Source: Selaginella moellendorffii (lineage: Eukaryota > Streptophyta > Lycopodiopsida > Selaginellales > Selaginellaceae). From it: a stretch of 27,226 nt of DNA. The DNA lies in the NCBI RefSeq assembly GCF_000143415.4, contig NW_003314298.1, forward strand, positions 1,377,022 through 1,404,247, given 5' to 3'. The position numbers were made by a program, and so were the translations under genes. Under the pieces are notes generated by a model. It searched no databases, had not been told where the DNA came from, and saw only the letters and a program-made list of their open reading frames with translations. Below, piece by piece: positions 9,956-19,174 of the stretch (position 1 is its first letter; every line of letters starts with the position of its first letter).

Positions 9956-10014
9956 TTTTGCCACGTGCTCAAGCTTTCGTACGTCCACATGTCATCATAT
10001 ACTTTTGCCACGTG
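9956..10014 (+). promoter_or_regulatory. Duplicated G-box/ABRE motif in divergent promoter
   Basis: The 12-mer ttttgccacgtg occurs at 9956-9967 and again at 10003-10014. Each contains the palindromic G-box CACGTG and, read on the other strand, CACGTGGC, a strong abscisic-acid-response element for bZIP factors. The pair lies between the minus-strand protease and the plus-strand ORF at 10100, so it could serve either. bZIP/bHLH control is an inference from the motif. Confidence 0.6.
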
Positions 10015-10065
10015 TACCAGACTCTAACCTTTTTACTTACGTGTGCGTTAAAGGCTTATGGAGAG

Positions 10066-10071
10066 TATATA
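10066..10071 (+). promoter_or_regulatory. TATA-like box upstream of the 154-aa ORF
   Basis: TATATA in 'gagagtatatagcc' lies only 34 nt before the ATG at 10100. If used normally, the mRNA leader would be nearly absent. Either a different start site or a later initiation codon may be used, or the box is not functional. Confidence 0.4.
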
Positions 10072-10099
10072 GCCAAGCCCTTGTGATGCTTTGCAAGAT

Positions 10100-10564
10100 A
10101 TGGAGAAGAAAGCTAAGCAAACCCTTCCAGAAAAGGCGGTGGCGTTTGATTCCAATGGAAATTACTACTACTATCCAACGTGGGAGGACATCGTAAAGCG
10201 CACGCCTGGGGATTCTCTCCGGACCGTGAGAGCCAGGTTTGAGGATGGTTACTTTCGAATGGTGGTAAAACCCACGTTTACCATGAGAGATGCTCGGGCG
10301 GGCATCAGCCCAAGGATCGCTGGAGTGGTAAAACTCGCGACGGCGTTGCAGGATTTCCCCGGGGAGGATTTGCATGGATGGATCGATCCCGACGTGAATG
10401 CCGTGCTTTTCAAGGGAGTGAAGAGAGGGGTGCTAAACGAGGAGCGCGGGCGAGGGATTTGCAGGGATGTTCTTGGGCGAGAGGTTGTCAAGGATGCCAA
10501 AGGAGAAATCGTGTTAAGGAGAAATCCACGGCGCAAAAGGAAAGAACATATAAAAGCTTATTAA
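10100..10564 (+). CDS. Unrecognised basic protein, 154 aa
   Basis: An intronless frame from ATG 10100 to TAA 10564. I do not recognise the family. It has a Tyr-rich patch (NYYYYP) near residue 22, a middle part with a possible fold (SLRTVRARFEDGYFRMVV), a segment DLHGWIDPDVNAVLF, and a very basic tail (RRNPRRKRKEH) that could be a nuclear signal or bind nucleic acid. No signal peptide or membrane segment is seen. The frame is GC-rich in the same way as neighbouring genes, and promoter-like motifs precede it, both of which favour a real gene. The short distance from the TATA-like box is odd. Confidence 0.55.
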   Translation: MEKKAKQTLPEKAVAFDSNGNYYYYPTWEDIVKRTPGDSLRTVRARFEDGYFRMVVKPTFTMRDARAGISPRIAGVVKLATALQDFPGEDLHGWIDPDVNAVLFKGVKRGVLNEERGRGICRDVLGREVVKDAKGEIVLRRNPRRKRKEHIKAY

Positions 10565-11456
10565 AAGGAATTGCGGTTTTTAGGGTTCTTTGAAACGAAT
10601 TAAAGGGGTGCTCTGGTTTTATGTTTTAGGGTTTACCAATCTAAAGAATCTTTCTCTTCCACTGCAAGGGGACCTCATAATGATAAGGTACATAACTTAG
10701 TTCTTTAGGACCGCGATCAGTTAGTTGGATCTATTACAAGAACGATCAGAATTATTTAGCCAGAAGTTCGCCGGAGCGGAAAACATTCCAACTACACGTA
10801 CTTTCAGGTAGAATCCAGATTTTGTTCGTGATATGGGGCCAACTAATTAAGCTTTCCTCCGAGTCCAAAGAAAAAAATGAGAGTAATTCACAGTGCACCA
10901 GCACCAACTTGATCAAGTTGCCGTCCCGTTTGGCTTGACGGCAACTGCAAATCAAAGGACCTCCTTCATCTCTGCAAGCGAGTGCCAAACAAACAGAATA
11001 ACAAATGAATTTTTATAAGATACTGTAAAAATTGACGGACCGAAAAGCAACTCGAGGAACCTTTCCTGCTCATACGAAATGGTCACGACCATTTGTCACA
11101 GGAGCTCGAAGACTTGACTTGTTGGATGGACGCCTGAGACAAACAAGAAACGAACCAGAGGCGATGAACCATTCTTGAGTTCTCCTTAAATCTCTACAGC
11201 CAAGCAATACATTCCGGTGATCGCTCTAAACGAATTTCCTGGAGACAGAGAAGAAGTACCTTCATCCTATTGCTGCAAAACCACACAGGGATAGCTCTCT
11301 TGGAGAACTTTACTTTCATCCTCGAGGACCTTGAGTCCAGCACAGCTCACAACTTAGGATCATGGAAAAAATAGAAAGAAACTTTAGTAACAATGTAAAC
11401 AAAAGTTTGGCTACCAGACACAAACGCTTTCAGCGTCAAGAAACGTCCAAAGCCTT
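10565..11456. other. Intergenic region without recognised gene
   Basis: I find no convincing coding frame. Short minus-strand openings begin only with TTG. A 7-bp inverted repeat (aaatggt-cacg-accattt) lies near 11078-11095. The stretch could contain untranslated exons of a minus-strand transcript ending here, but nothing in it proves that. Confidence 0.5.
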
Positions 11457-11810
11457 TTAAGATCGACTCGGGCAGATCGACCCGGGAAGCTTTCTTGCGC
11501 TTCTAGAAAGGAGCTTCAGAGGATCGCCCCTGATAAAAAAACTCGTTAGTTCCAACTCTTCTTGCTTATCATTCACAATAAGGTCGGACGACTTTGGAAA
11601 GAGGCCAAAGCTATCGATGTTATGCCGGAGCGCAACGAGGCTGGACCATCCTCCAAACCCGATCAAAAGGCACAGTACTACTGCCAGATTGCATGCCAAT
11701 CCAATTCCATGCCGCCTTGCTCTTGGAAGCAAATGGGATTCGTACCTCGATCGCGAGCCGTGATCTTGACAGGCTTGCCAGATCCCATCGATCCCCCACA
11801 CGGCGCTCAT
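11457..11810 (-). CDS. Possible small single-span membrane protein (117 aa)
   Basis: On the minus strand, ATG at 11808-11810 opens 117 codons to a stop at 11457. There is a hydrophobic span (IGLACNLAVVLCLLIGFGGW) at about residues 36-55, preceded by a basic stretch (RARRHG) that favours a cytosolic N-terminus. The rest is polar with no known motif. Other frames here are also open for more than 80 codons, so coding is uncertain. The frame extends further upstream without an ATG and could be the 3' exon of a longer gene reaching toward 12117. No family is recognised. Confidence 0.3.
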   Translation of the reverse strand: MSAVWGIDGIWQACQDHGSRSRYESHLLPRARRHGIGLACNLAVVLCLLIGFGGWSSLVALRHNIDSFGLFPKSSDLIVNDKQEELELTSFFIRGDPLKLLSRSARKLPGSICPSRS

Positions 11811-12119
11811 CACTAGCGGCAAGATTGACCTGGGGACCGAGGAGAGAGCGGCGATGAGCTGGACCCGGCTCCGCCGTGCTGGGGAAAGAGTGATCCGATT
11901 TTGGGCTCGCGCTTGATCCGCCCGGCAAGGCGCCCACCCAGAAAGAAAACGAAAGAACAAGAGCTTTATTCTTTTGATTCCACAAAGACGAGCAAAGCAG
12001 AGCAGCGTCAACCCTGCGCACAATCACAGTTGTTTCCTCTAAGACCCTCTTCCTCTGCAGCATTGACAATGTCAGTAAGAGTTTTGAGCTTCAAGTCGGT
12101 ATCTTGGGGGCTTTAGCTC

Positions 12120-13848
12120 TTCTTTTGAAAAGAAGGCATTTGGTGCTCCAAGAGATCAATGATGGACATGGGAAGTGCATCTTCTGCCTTTGTATCGAAA
12201 ATAATGGCCTCCTGGAAAATTTTGTTCTCTTTTTACCACATTAAACCCCATGTGGCAAAAGATAACAAGCATTGCAAAAATTCTAAGTGTAAAATTTTTG
12301 GCTCTTGGCTTTGCATTGTGGCTCGGTTTGCTCTAGGTCATGTTTGTTTCATGTGACTTAGGTGGCCTAGGGCATTGCAAATAAAATTTTGTTTTGTTAA
12401 TTTTTCTTTGATGTCCAAAAATTTACTTTGCCTCACTTCTTAATAATTTTAATGTACCAGAATTCCAAGTGACTTAGATAATTTCGAAAGTCTACAATTA
12501 TGATTATATGTATTTTCTTTACAATTTTCATACACAAGGCTCTAACTTTTAGCCTTTTAAAATTATCATTTGAATCATTTAATAAGTTTCACTTAAAATT
12601 TTTTTGGTTTGGGCTAAAATTTTATTTCTACTTTTTCACATGAACAAAAATACCTTTAAAAAAAAAGAAACATGCATTTCAAATTTAAGCTTTACTCATG
12701 CCAAACATACTAAAGTGCCAAAAATTCCAACCATTTGGCATTAAAAAATGCTATTGTTTTACCTTCTATTAAATTTTATTATTGTTTACTATTGTTTTTT
12801 TTACTATTGTTGTTGGAAAAAAAAGAGAGAGGCTTACAAAATATCATGGCTTTACACTTCAAATATATTTTTTTATTGAAGCTACTAAAAACAAACTATA
12901 TAGTTTCTTTTAATAGTTTTTGAAACTCTTCAAGATATTTAAAATGAATTTTACACCATCTATAGATTGATCTTCAATGAAATTTTGATGGTATATAGTT
13001 TTATTTTTTTATACATTTAAAAAAAATTTGTTTTCCAAGGCATTTAGTTATCAAATGCAAATATTGTTTGGAAGTTAAAATGTCAAATACATTCATAAAG
13101 GAAGATTCCATAACTTTCCAAGTAAGTAAAAGTTTTTTATTTCTTATATTCAAATAAAGTATCATTTGGTAATAACATAAGCTATAATAATTAATTAAAA
13201 ATAAAATCAAAATCCTATGGATAGTAACAACTTTGTATAGTTATTCAGATAGATAAACCCTTTGCAAATATAAAGTTTTATTACAAAATGATACAAAGTT
13301 TGAGATATACACAAACCTTTATCTAGAAATTTTAAATGCATTAATATTCTTATATAAAAATGCTTATGAGGTTGTCGATTGAAATAAAGCATTTAATGTG
13401 TAGATGAATATGAAAAACAAAAAAGATAGTGATGTATTACTTAGTTAAATAATATTTTATTTTTTTATTTTTTTATTTTTTATTTGAAAGTTGTGAGTGT
13501 GGCTAACACGTAAGAGCCCTTGACCATATTATCCCCACTTGCCATATTTTTTTGTCTTATTTGCCACTGGAGCATTGAAGAACGAGTAAAGGGATGTCTT
13601 TTTTTATTTCCTTTGCAAAAAGAAGAATAATCTTAATTAATACTAAAGTCCCTGAATCTAGATTGCAAATTGCACAGATACCTCAACTTTCCCCCACTAC
13701 TTGGATTTTGACATCTTTTGACAAATATGGATTAAAAGAGATGTCTATTATTCTTTCCTCTTTTTTTAAAACCCTAACAATGTTTTCCATGATAGAATGA
13801 AAGCAAAAGAGCATGGATACAACCAAATGTATTTATAAGTTTGTTCCA
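12120..13848. other. AT-rich intergenic region
   Basis: Long A/T runs and short chance ORFs only. I see no protein motif, RNA gene or array. It ends where the 68-bp CCAAT repeats begin. Confidence 0.6.
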
Positions 13849-14106
13849 CCAATCAGAGCACAAGACTAAGATGGCAATCTTAGCCGTTAAATTTCCCTCT
13901 CACTTCAAGCCGACGCCAATCACAGCGCAGGACGAGGATGGGCAATCTTAGCCGCTGAATTTCCCTCTCACTTCAAGCCGACGCCAATCACAGCGCAGGA
14001 CGAGGATGGGCAATCTTAGCCGCTGAATTTCCCGCTCAACTTCAAGCCGACCAATCACAGCGCAGGACCCGGATCAACTCTCAGCCAATCAGAGCACAGG
14101 ACCGGG
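13849..14106 (+). repeat. 68-bp tandem repeat array with CCAAT boxes (array 1)
   Basis: Units start with 'atgggcaatcttagccgctgaattt' at 13871, 13938 and 14006 (periods 67 and 68) and continue through 'cacttcaagccgacgccaatcacagcgcaggac'. Five CCAAT boxes are present (13849, 13916, 13984, 14051, 14085), most followed by 'cacagcgcagg' or 'cagagcacagg'. The third unit contains TTTCCCGC (14028-14035), an E2F-type site (TTTSSCGC); in earlier units it reads TTTCCCTC. The array directly precedes the methyltransferase pseudogene. Related units occur at 24876-25013. Confidence 0.9.
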
Positions 14107-14650
14107 ATGGGCAATTCATGCTCACGGTACGAGTTCATTCACAGCGAGCGGATTATCTGGAAGGGAACTTGGATGTGGCAACTCGTGCACGATATGTACC
14201 AAGATGGCTTCACAGACATCACAGCGACTGATCTCTCGCCTGGAGCGGAGGCTACGGAATGCTCCGACTTGTGGCATTCTTGGCATCACATGCCATTCAA
14301 GGACGCGAGCTTCGACATTTAGGATACAAAGATAGTGTTTGGCTTTTAGATCGGATCAAAACTAAAGGAAGGATGGGTTTTAAAGAGGATGTTCAGCGGG
14401 AGTCCCTGAGATCCCGAGATGACGCGACGCTCAATGGGGTACACCGAGTTCTTGAAGCAAATGGTGTTTTCATCTCTATCGCATTTGGCAAGATCGAAAA
14501 CTTGGATCTTAGAGCTGCTCTCTTCTGACTCTTTGCCTTAAGCCTCACCTATTTCGAGGCCAGTGGCTTCGAATGGTCCATGGAGTACTCAACCTTTGGA
14601 GACTCGTTCCACTATTATTTTTATAAGCTAAGAAAGGTTGTCTCTTTCCT
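14107..14650 (+). pseudogene. SAM-dependent methyltransferase pseudogene (EEF1AKMT4/METTL13-like)
   Basis: Family blocks appear in order but in several frames. A glycine motif I remnant (GCGNS, near 14170-14185) is followed after a break by DMYQDGFTDITATDLSP, the signature after motif I that includes the SAM-binding acidic residue. Then come MPFKDASFD (14290-14320), a stop, GVHRVLEANGVFISIAFGK (about 14438-14494), and EYSTFGDSFHYYFYKLRK (about 14583-14637), which is the conserved C-terminus. Intact relatives methylate lysines of eEF1A or similar proteins in the cytosol. The 'IEKGTMDVLF' block is destroyed, at least two frameshifts and two stops are present, and no clear start exists. Confidence 0.78.
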
Positions 14651-14845
14651 CCCCGATCAAACTTTAAAACGCTCTAACATCAGGGAATGGCCAGAAAGGT
14701 TTTGCCTCGAGAGTCGACGGAAATCACAAGCAATGACATGGTGCAGGAGCAAATGCATGACGAAGATTATCTCATGAGAACCATGATGATCAACGACGAC
14801 AGAACCACGTCCAGGTGATCGATCATTCCAAATGTCCTCAAAGTT

Positions 14846-16549
14846 TCAGAGTTTCTCTTGGGCTATATCCCCATCATGTAACTGGCATGCAGCCAGGAAC
14901 GCCGTCCAGGCAACATGGTCGCACGGCAAGCTCTGGGCCACATCCTTGGCGAGCTCCATCTCCCCAGACTTTGCGAGTAGCTCCAGCACGCAGCTGTAGT
15001 GTGGATTGCCTGGCAGCACTCCAAAGTCGAGGCTGGCGGAGACGAAGCAGCGCCATCCGGCATCCAAATCGCCGCAGTGTTTGAAAGCAAGAAGAGCGCT
15101 CAAGAACGATGTCTCATCGGGGACTTCTCCAGCCAAGACCATCTCGTGCCAAACCGACGTAGCAGCACGCTTACAATCCCCACAGCTCGAGCACCACGCT
15201 ATCATGGTGTTCCACGATACCAAGTTTCGGATGGGCATTCTGTCGAAGACTAGAACCAAGCGGTCGAGGTGACCGGCGCGTCCAAAAGCAGCGATACTGG
15301 CAGTCCAGGCCGTGACGTTTCTTGCAGGCATTCTCGCAAAGGTGGCCTCCGCCTCCATAAGATGCCCATTGTAGATATAACCCGCTAAGAGGGCGTTCCA
15401 AGAGACCACGTCGGGAGCCTCTGTGGTATCAAACAATACCTTTGCTTGCTCGACATGCCTGGCTCGGGCATATGCTGTCAGCATTGAGTTTACTGTGACT
15501 GTAGTCCGCTCCGGCATAGTTTCAAACACACAGCTTGCCTGCTCAACTTTACCAGATTGGGAATATACTTGCAAGAGCAAAGTCCATGACACCACGTTAG
15601 TTTCTGGCATTTTGGTAAACAACATTTCGGTTTCTTTGCAAAGCCCATTTTCGGCAAATGCTCTAAGGAGTATGTTATATGACACTAAGTTTCTTACTGG
15701 CATTGTGCTAAACACGTTCATGCAAGAATCCAAATCACCACTAATTAAGTAACCACTTATCATGATGTTCCAGGACACTATATTTCTTTCGGCCATGCTC
15801 TTGAACAACGCTTCTGACTTACGCATATCGAGGCCTTCGCCATATGCGGCAAGCAAGGAGTTACAGACCATGAGATTTTGTACAGACATATCCAAGGAAA
15901 TCGCTAACACCATATCCACATCACGTACTTCAGACAGCGCTTGCATCAGTGTCGCGCAAGAAACCACGTCCCTCTCGGGCATTCTCGAAAAGATTATCTT
16001 TGTTTGTTCAAGCTGCCCACTCAAGGCATATGCTGAAAGGAGCGCGTTCCAAGACACTAGGTCGTGCTCAGCCATTTCGTCAAAGACATGCTTGGCTTGC
16101 TCCAGCTTACCATTATTCGCAAAACCCGTGATTTTTGTGTTCCATGAAAGAATGCTAAACTCCGGCATGCACTGCGCTAACGCTTCCATTTCCGACAGGT
16201 ACCCGGAATTGGCATTTGCAAGCAGTATCACATTCCAAGCCACCACATTTGTCAGCGGCATCGCACCGAACAAGAGCATCGCCTCGTGAACGCAGCCACT
16301 GTGGGCATACGCAGCGAGGATGGCAGTCCATGAGAAAAGGTTTGGAACACGAATGGAATCGAAGACCGCCCGAGCGTCGATGATGCTTCCACATCGATCG
16401 TAAGTTCCTATGAGCAAGTTCGCCAGGAACTTCTCGTGCCGCAGTGCCGGGTTCTGGGAAATGCAACTGTGGATGCGTCTGGCATCCACCAAGTCACAGC
16501 ATTTGTGGAGAAGGCTAGCCAGCTCGGGTCGGGATGTAATTGCCACCAT
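14846..16549 (-). CDS. PLS-class pentatricopeptide-repeat protein, 567 aa
   Basis: Intronless gene from ATG 16547-16549 to TGA 14846-14848. After a short N-terminal region (LHKCCDLVDARRIHSCI), about 15 repeats run almost end to end with the hallmark pattern 'F..MP.RN.VSWN.LL..YA..G..E.A', as in NVVAWN, DLVSWN, NIVSWN, NVVSWT and NLVSWN. The C-terminus reaches the first residues of an E-type motif (HVAWTAFLAACQLHDGDIA) and stops, so the E+, and DYW deaminase domains are absent. Such proteins bind organelle RNA in mitochondria or plastids, mostly for C-to-U editing or processing. A protein without DYW would need a partner to edit, or may be truncated. A minus-strand TATA box lies 41 bp upstream. 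Confidence 0.93.
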   Translation of the reverse strand: MVAITSRPELASLLHKCCDLVDARRIHSCISQNPALRHEKFLANLLIGTYDRCGSIIDARAVFDSIRVPNLFSWTAILAAYAHSGCVHEAMLLFGAMPLTNVVAWNVILLANANSGYLSEMEALAQCMPEFSILSWNTKITGFANNGKLEQAKHVFDEMAEHDLVSWNALLSAYALSGQLEQTKIIFSRMPERDVVSCATLMQALSEVRDVDMVLAISLDMSVQNLMVCNSLLAAYGEGLDMRKSEALFKSMAERNIVSWNIMISGYLISGDLDSCMNVFSTMPVRNLVSYNILLRAFAENGLCKETEMLFTKMPETNVVSWTLLLQVYSQSGKVEQASCVFETMPERTTVTVNSMLTAYARARHVEQAKVLFDTTEAPDVVSWNALLAGYIYNGHLMEAEATFARMPARNVTAWTASIAAFGRAGHLDRLVLVFDRMPIRNLVSWNTMIAWCSSCGDCKRAATSVWHEMVLAGEVPDETSFLSALLAFKHCGDLDAGWRCFVSASLDFGVLPGNPHYSCVLELLAKSGEMELAKDVAQSLPCDHVAWTAFLAACQLHDGDIAQEKL

Positions 16550-16589
16550 CTTTTCATGTTGCTTGGCTTGTGACTGATCATATCATGTT

Positions 16590-16597
16590 TATTTATA
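16590..16597 (-). promoter_or_regulatory. Minus-strand TATA box for the PPR gene
   Basis: The plus strand reads tatttata, that is TATAAATA on the minus strand, 41 bp before the PPR start codon. This predicts a leader of roughly 10-15 nt. It lies in the 118-bp gap between the PPR gene and the divergent P450 pseudogene. Confidence 0.45.
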
Positions 16598-16667
16598 TGC
16601 TTTTGGCATCCAGATGTCGCTACACAGATATGTACTTACATGGTTAAAGATGATTGAAACTTTGTCA

Positions 16668-17791
16668 ATGGACCTAACGATCGTGTTGTGCTCCTCAACT
16701 TTCATCATTCTCTTGGTTGTTTGGAGTTACAAGGTGCGCACAAATCTTCCACCAAGTCCATGGGGATCGGCCACCGCCACTTGCTCAGAGGAATATATTA
16801 AGTGTTGTTGTTTCAAGCCAGGAGCTAGTCAAGGAGCGCTTCACTTCACAAGACTCGAGCTTCTCGTCAAGACCATACATGGTTGTATCATAGCTATGGG
16901 ATCTTCTCCCTAGGACAGTAATTCGGGAGTGTCTGTAAGCTATGCTCTTCTCACCCAAGTCTGTAGACTCGTTTTCATGGATTAGAAAGGAAGAGTTCTC
17001 GCTGCTTTTGCAAACAGTGCTCATAAAGTCACACGAGGAAACTGTTCTCCACCTTCACATTCAACGCATTGACAAGGATTTTCATGATGTGGACCTGGGA
17101 ATCAAGGGAAGCTTGGTCAATTTTGTCCTTTGCTATTTGAGATGGCTGGTTGGCAGATTCCCCAGCACAAAGGTGTGCATGCAAAGCTAGACAAGTTCTT
17201 GTAAAAGATTGTGAACGAGCACAAAGGCAGCACCCGGGAATGCCACCACGCTCCTGTTCTTTGGTGAGGGAACACAAGGAAACTTGCTAATCATAGAAGT
17301 GTCAAAGTTTTTTGTGGGGTTTCTTTCAGGACATGTTTGCTGCCAGAACTGATTCATCTGTTGTTCCAAGCGAGTGGCTGCTAGCAGCGGTACTGCAAAA
17401 GCCTCGGGGCTTAGCACGAGCTCAAGAGGAGCTCGACAGGGTTGTGGGAAATGCGAGAATTTTGAGAGAGTCAAGCTGCAATACCTTGAAGCAATCATCA
17501 AGGACACATTTAAACGATAGCAGCAATCCTTAGTGGCTATGAGATTCCCAAAGAAACTGCGGCTTGCTGGTTAATGTGTGGGTGGTGCAAATGGATCCGA
17601 CAGTGTGGGAGAATCCCACCCTACTTCTACCCAACCACTTTATTGGGAGCGGGCTTGAGCCAAGACTTTGGGCTCATCAGAAGGAAATGCCTCTTGGGTT
17701 TGAACACTATGGAGCTGGCAGAATCTCATCCATGGCTTCTATTGGAAACTTGTGCTTGGGACAAAAGTTAATCTATCCATTGATCTCTTGA
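16668..17791 (+). pseudogene. Cytochrome P450 pseudogene (A-type), paralogue of the gene at 23001
   Basis: The start region (MDLTIVLCSSTFIILLVVWS, then NLPPSPWG) aligns with the intact P450 at 23001. After the proline hinge the frame breaks. Later pieces match in order: a block equivalent to 'SNQELAKEIF' near 16815-16850, the 'FSWIRKEE' block (16972-16995), 'LRWLVGRFP' (17139-17165), 'EWLLAAVLQKPRGLARAQEELDRVVG' pieces (17370-17450), and a MDPTVWENP block (17591-17617). The heme-binding Cys motif is missing, with a deletion where it should lie (about 17700). Many stops and frameshifts show it is dead. It and the intact gene are tandem duplicates now separated by a retrotransposon. Confidence 0.9.
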
Positions 17792-17835
17792 AAAAGTTAC
17801 AATTAGTTTTTGAACATTTAATTAAATTACCTTTG

Positions 17836-18008
17836 TGAGGGCCAAGTGTATGGCTATGATGCTGTATACTAATATTAGCGTAGTGGGATTTTGGTAGCTA
17901 TCGGATTGATTTCAATTCAGACCACTCACTCTTGTATATAAGCTAAGGTTTTTGGGCTAATTGATATGCACATTTTTATATTCCCTTTCCATATTCCATA
18001 CACTCACA
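17836..18008 (+). repeat. 5' LTR
   Basis: Starts TGAGGGCCAAGTG and ends CACTCACA. It contains the TATA box TATATAAG at 17935-17942. It differs from the 3' LTR mainly by G/A and C/T changes and by an extra 'gatatgca'-type segment near 17962. Just downstream (18010-18026), 'tggtggagatgagaggc' may be a degraded primer-binding site of the initiator-Met tRNA type (tggtatcagagc), but the match is poor. Confidence 0.88.
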
Positions 18009-18241
18009 TTGGTGGAGATGAGAGGCACCTTTGATTGTCCCTGGGGAGTGCTTAAATTTGGGATTTCAATTTAGATTTAGCTTTTGCATTGTTTAGATTT
18101 AGCTTTTTCCATTTCCTTTCTTTTGTTATTTCCTTTTAGGATTTTGGTTTAAATCTAGCTTTTTGCATTTTCTAGATCTACCATTTCCTTCTAGCTTTTT
18201 GTCATTTCTCTTCTTTTGCTCTTTCTTTTTCATTCGTCTCC

Positions 18242-19174
18242 ATGGCAGATCAACAATCTCTTCCTTTGACTCTGGAGCAGTAGTTGGTGCAATTGCTTGA
18301 TATTATGCACTTGCAATTGAACAACCAAACTCAATTGATGGCGACGTTCACGACACATGGTACAACTCCTCCTGCTCTTGGTGCCAATCCTTGCGTTTGG
18401 CCGGAGTTCTTTCGCGGGAATCTTGGGGATGATGTGTACCATTGGTTCAATCATTTTACGGTGATTGCCACATATCATTCTTGGGATGATGCTCGACGTT
18501 TGCGTGAGTTTCCCATGTGTCTCCAAGGGACGGCGTTGCAGTGGTACAACGGTTTGGGAGCAGCCACTCGCGGGGATTGGAGTGTTCTTCCAGCTGTCTT
18601 CAAACGTGCCTTCAGACATGCCGATGACTGTGATGATGCTTTCCAACAATTGCATCGTCTTCACCAAGGGCCATTTGAGTCAGTGATGCAATTTGGTGTT
18701 CGTTTCCGAAGTCTTTTGCTTCGTGTGGAGCCAAATATATTAGAGTGGATCAAGCTAGGAATGTTGTGGCCAGCACTTCGTCAAGATCTTGTCGGACTTG
18801 TGCATGCACTTGCTCCCGCCACCTTTGACGATGCTCTTTGCTTGGTGCAAAGTTATGAGACGTCGCCTCTTCCACTTCTCGCTACACGTCTTTCAACTCC
18901 ACTTCCTGTGGGTGATGGTCCTGTTCCAATGGAGGTTGATGCTACTGCTGCTCGAGCCCAAGGTCAAGGGCGAGGACGTGGTCATGGTCATGATATTCGC
19001 TGTTGGGCATGTGATGAAGTTGGTCATACTTATCGGCGTTGTCGGCATTTTCCAGATTGGCGACCTCCATTTCCTGGGTGGAGACTTTGGCGTCAGCAAC
19101 GTCCCGTTGGTGCTGCTGCAATGGAAGGTTTGGACACTGAGATGCATCCGGGAAACGAGGAGTCGTGCGAGTAA
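18242..19174 (+). pseudogene. gag: Retrotransposon gag with one amber stop
   Basis: The first ATG (18242) gives 13 codons and then TAG (18281-18283), after which the frame is open to TAA 19172-19174. The retrotransposon-gag capsid-like region includes FFRGNLGDD, LQGTALQWYNGL and FKRAFRHADD. Near the C-terminus, an Arg/Gly-rich stretch leads into a CCHC zinc knuckle: Cys at 254 and 257, His 262, Cys 267 counted from ATG 18242 (CWACDEVGHTYRRC, starting at base 19001). Gag binds and packages element RNA in cytoplasmic particles. The frame ends 34 nt after the pol frame opens, with pol in the -1 frame. Confidence 0.85.
19150..19156 (+). promoter_or_regulatory. Candidate -1 ribosomal frameshift site between gag and pol
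   Basis: GGGAAAC lies in the gag frame as G-GGA-AAC, the X-XXY-YYZ phase required for simultaneous -1 slippage. It sits within the 34-nt window (19141-19174) where both frames are open. After slippage the frame continues GGG-AAA-CGA and runs directly into pol. Downstream, GGAGGG (19176-19181) and CCCTCC (19206-19211) can pair, though the 19-nt spacer is longer than usual. Frameshifting is inferred. Confidence 0.5.

Noticed and set aside
11620-12069. Minus-strand ORF of 149 codons overlapping the possible membrane protein
   Set aside because: No recognisable domain; Ser/Arg/Pro-rich composition suggests a chance frame in GC-rich sequence. The overlapping frame with a membrane span is a little more plausible.
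13001-13392. Short minus-strand ORFs in the AT-rich region
   Set aside because: Rich in Leu, Tyr, Lys, Ile and Phe as expected from A/T-rich chance frames; no motif and no start context.
15762-16289. 175-codon plus-strand ORF inside the PPR gene
   Set aside because: Antisense shadow of the PPR repeats, whose conserved motifs are on the minus strand.
19165-19167. GTG at 19165 as the start of pol
   Set aside because: Eukaryotic elements do not normally start pol at GTG. The frame is open from 19141, and a slippery heptamer in the overlap explains its expression better.
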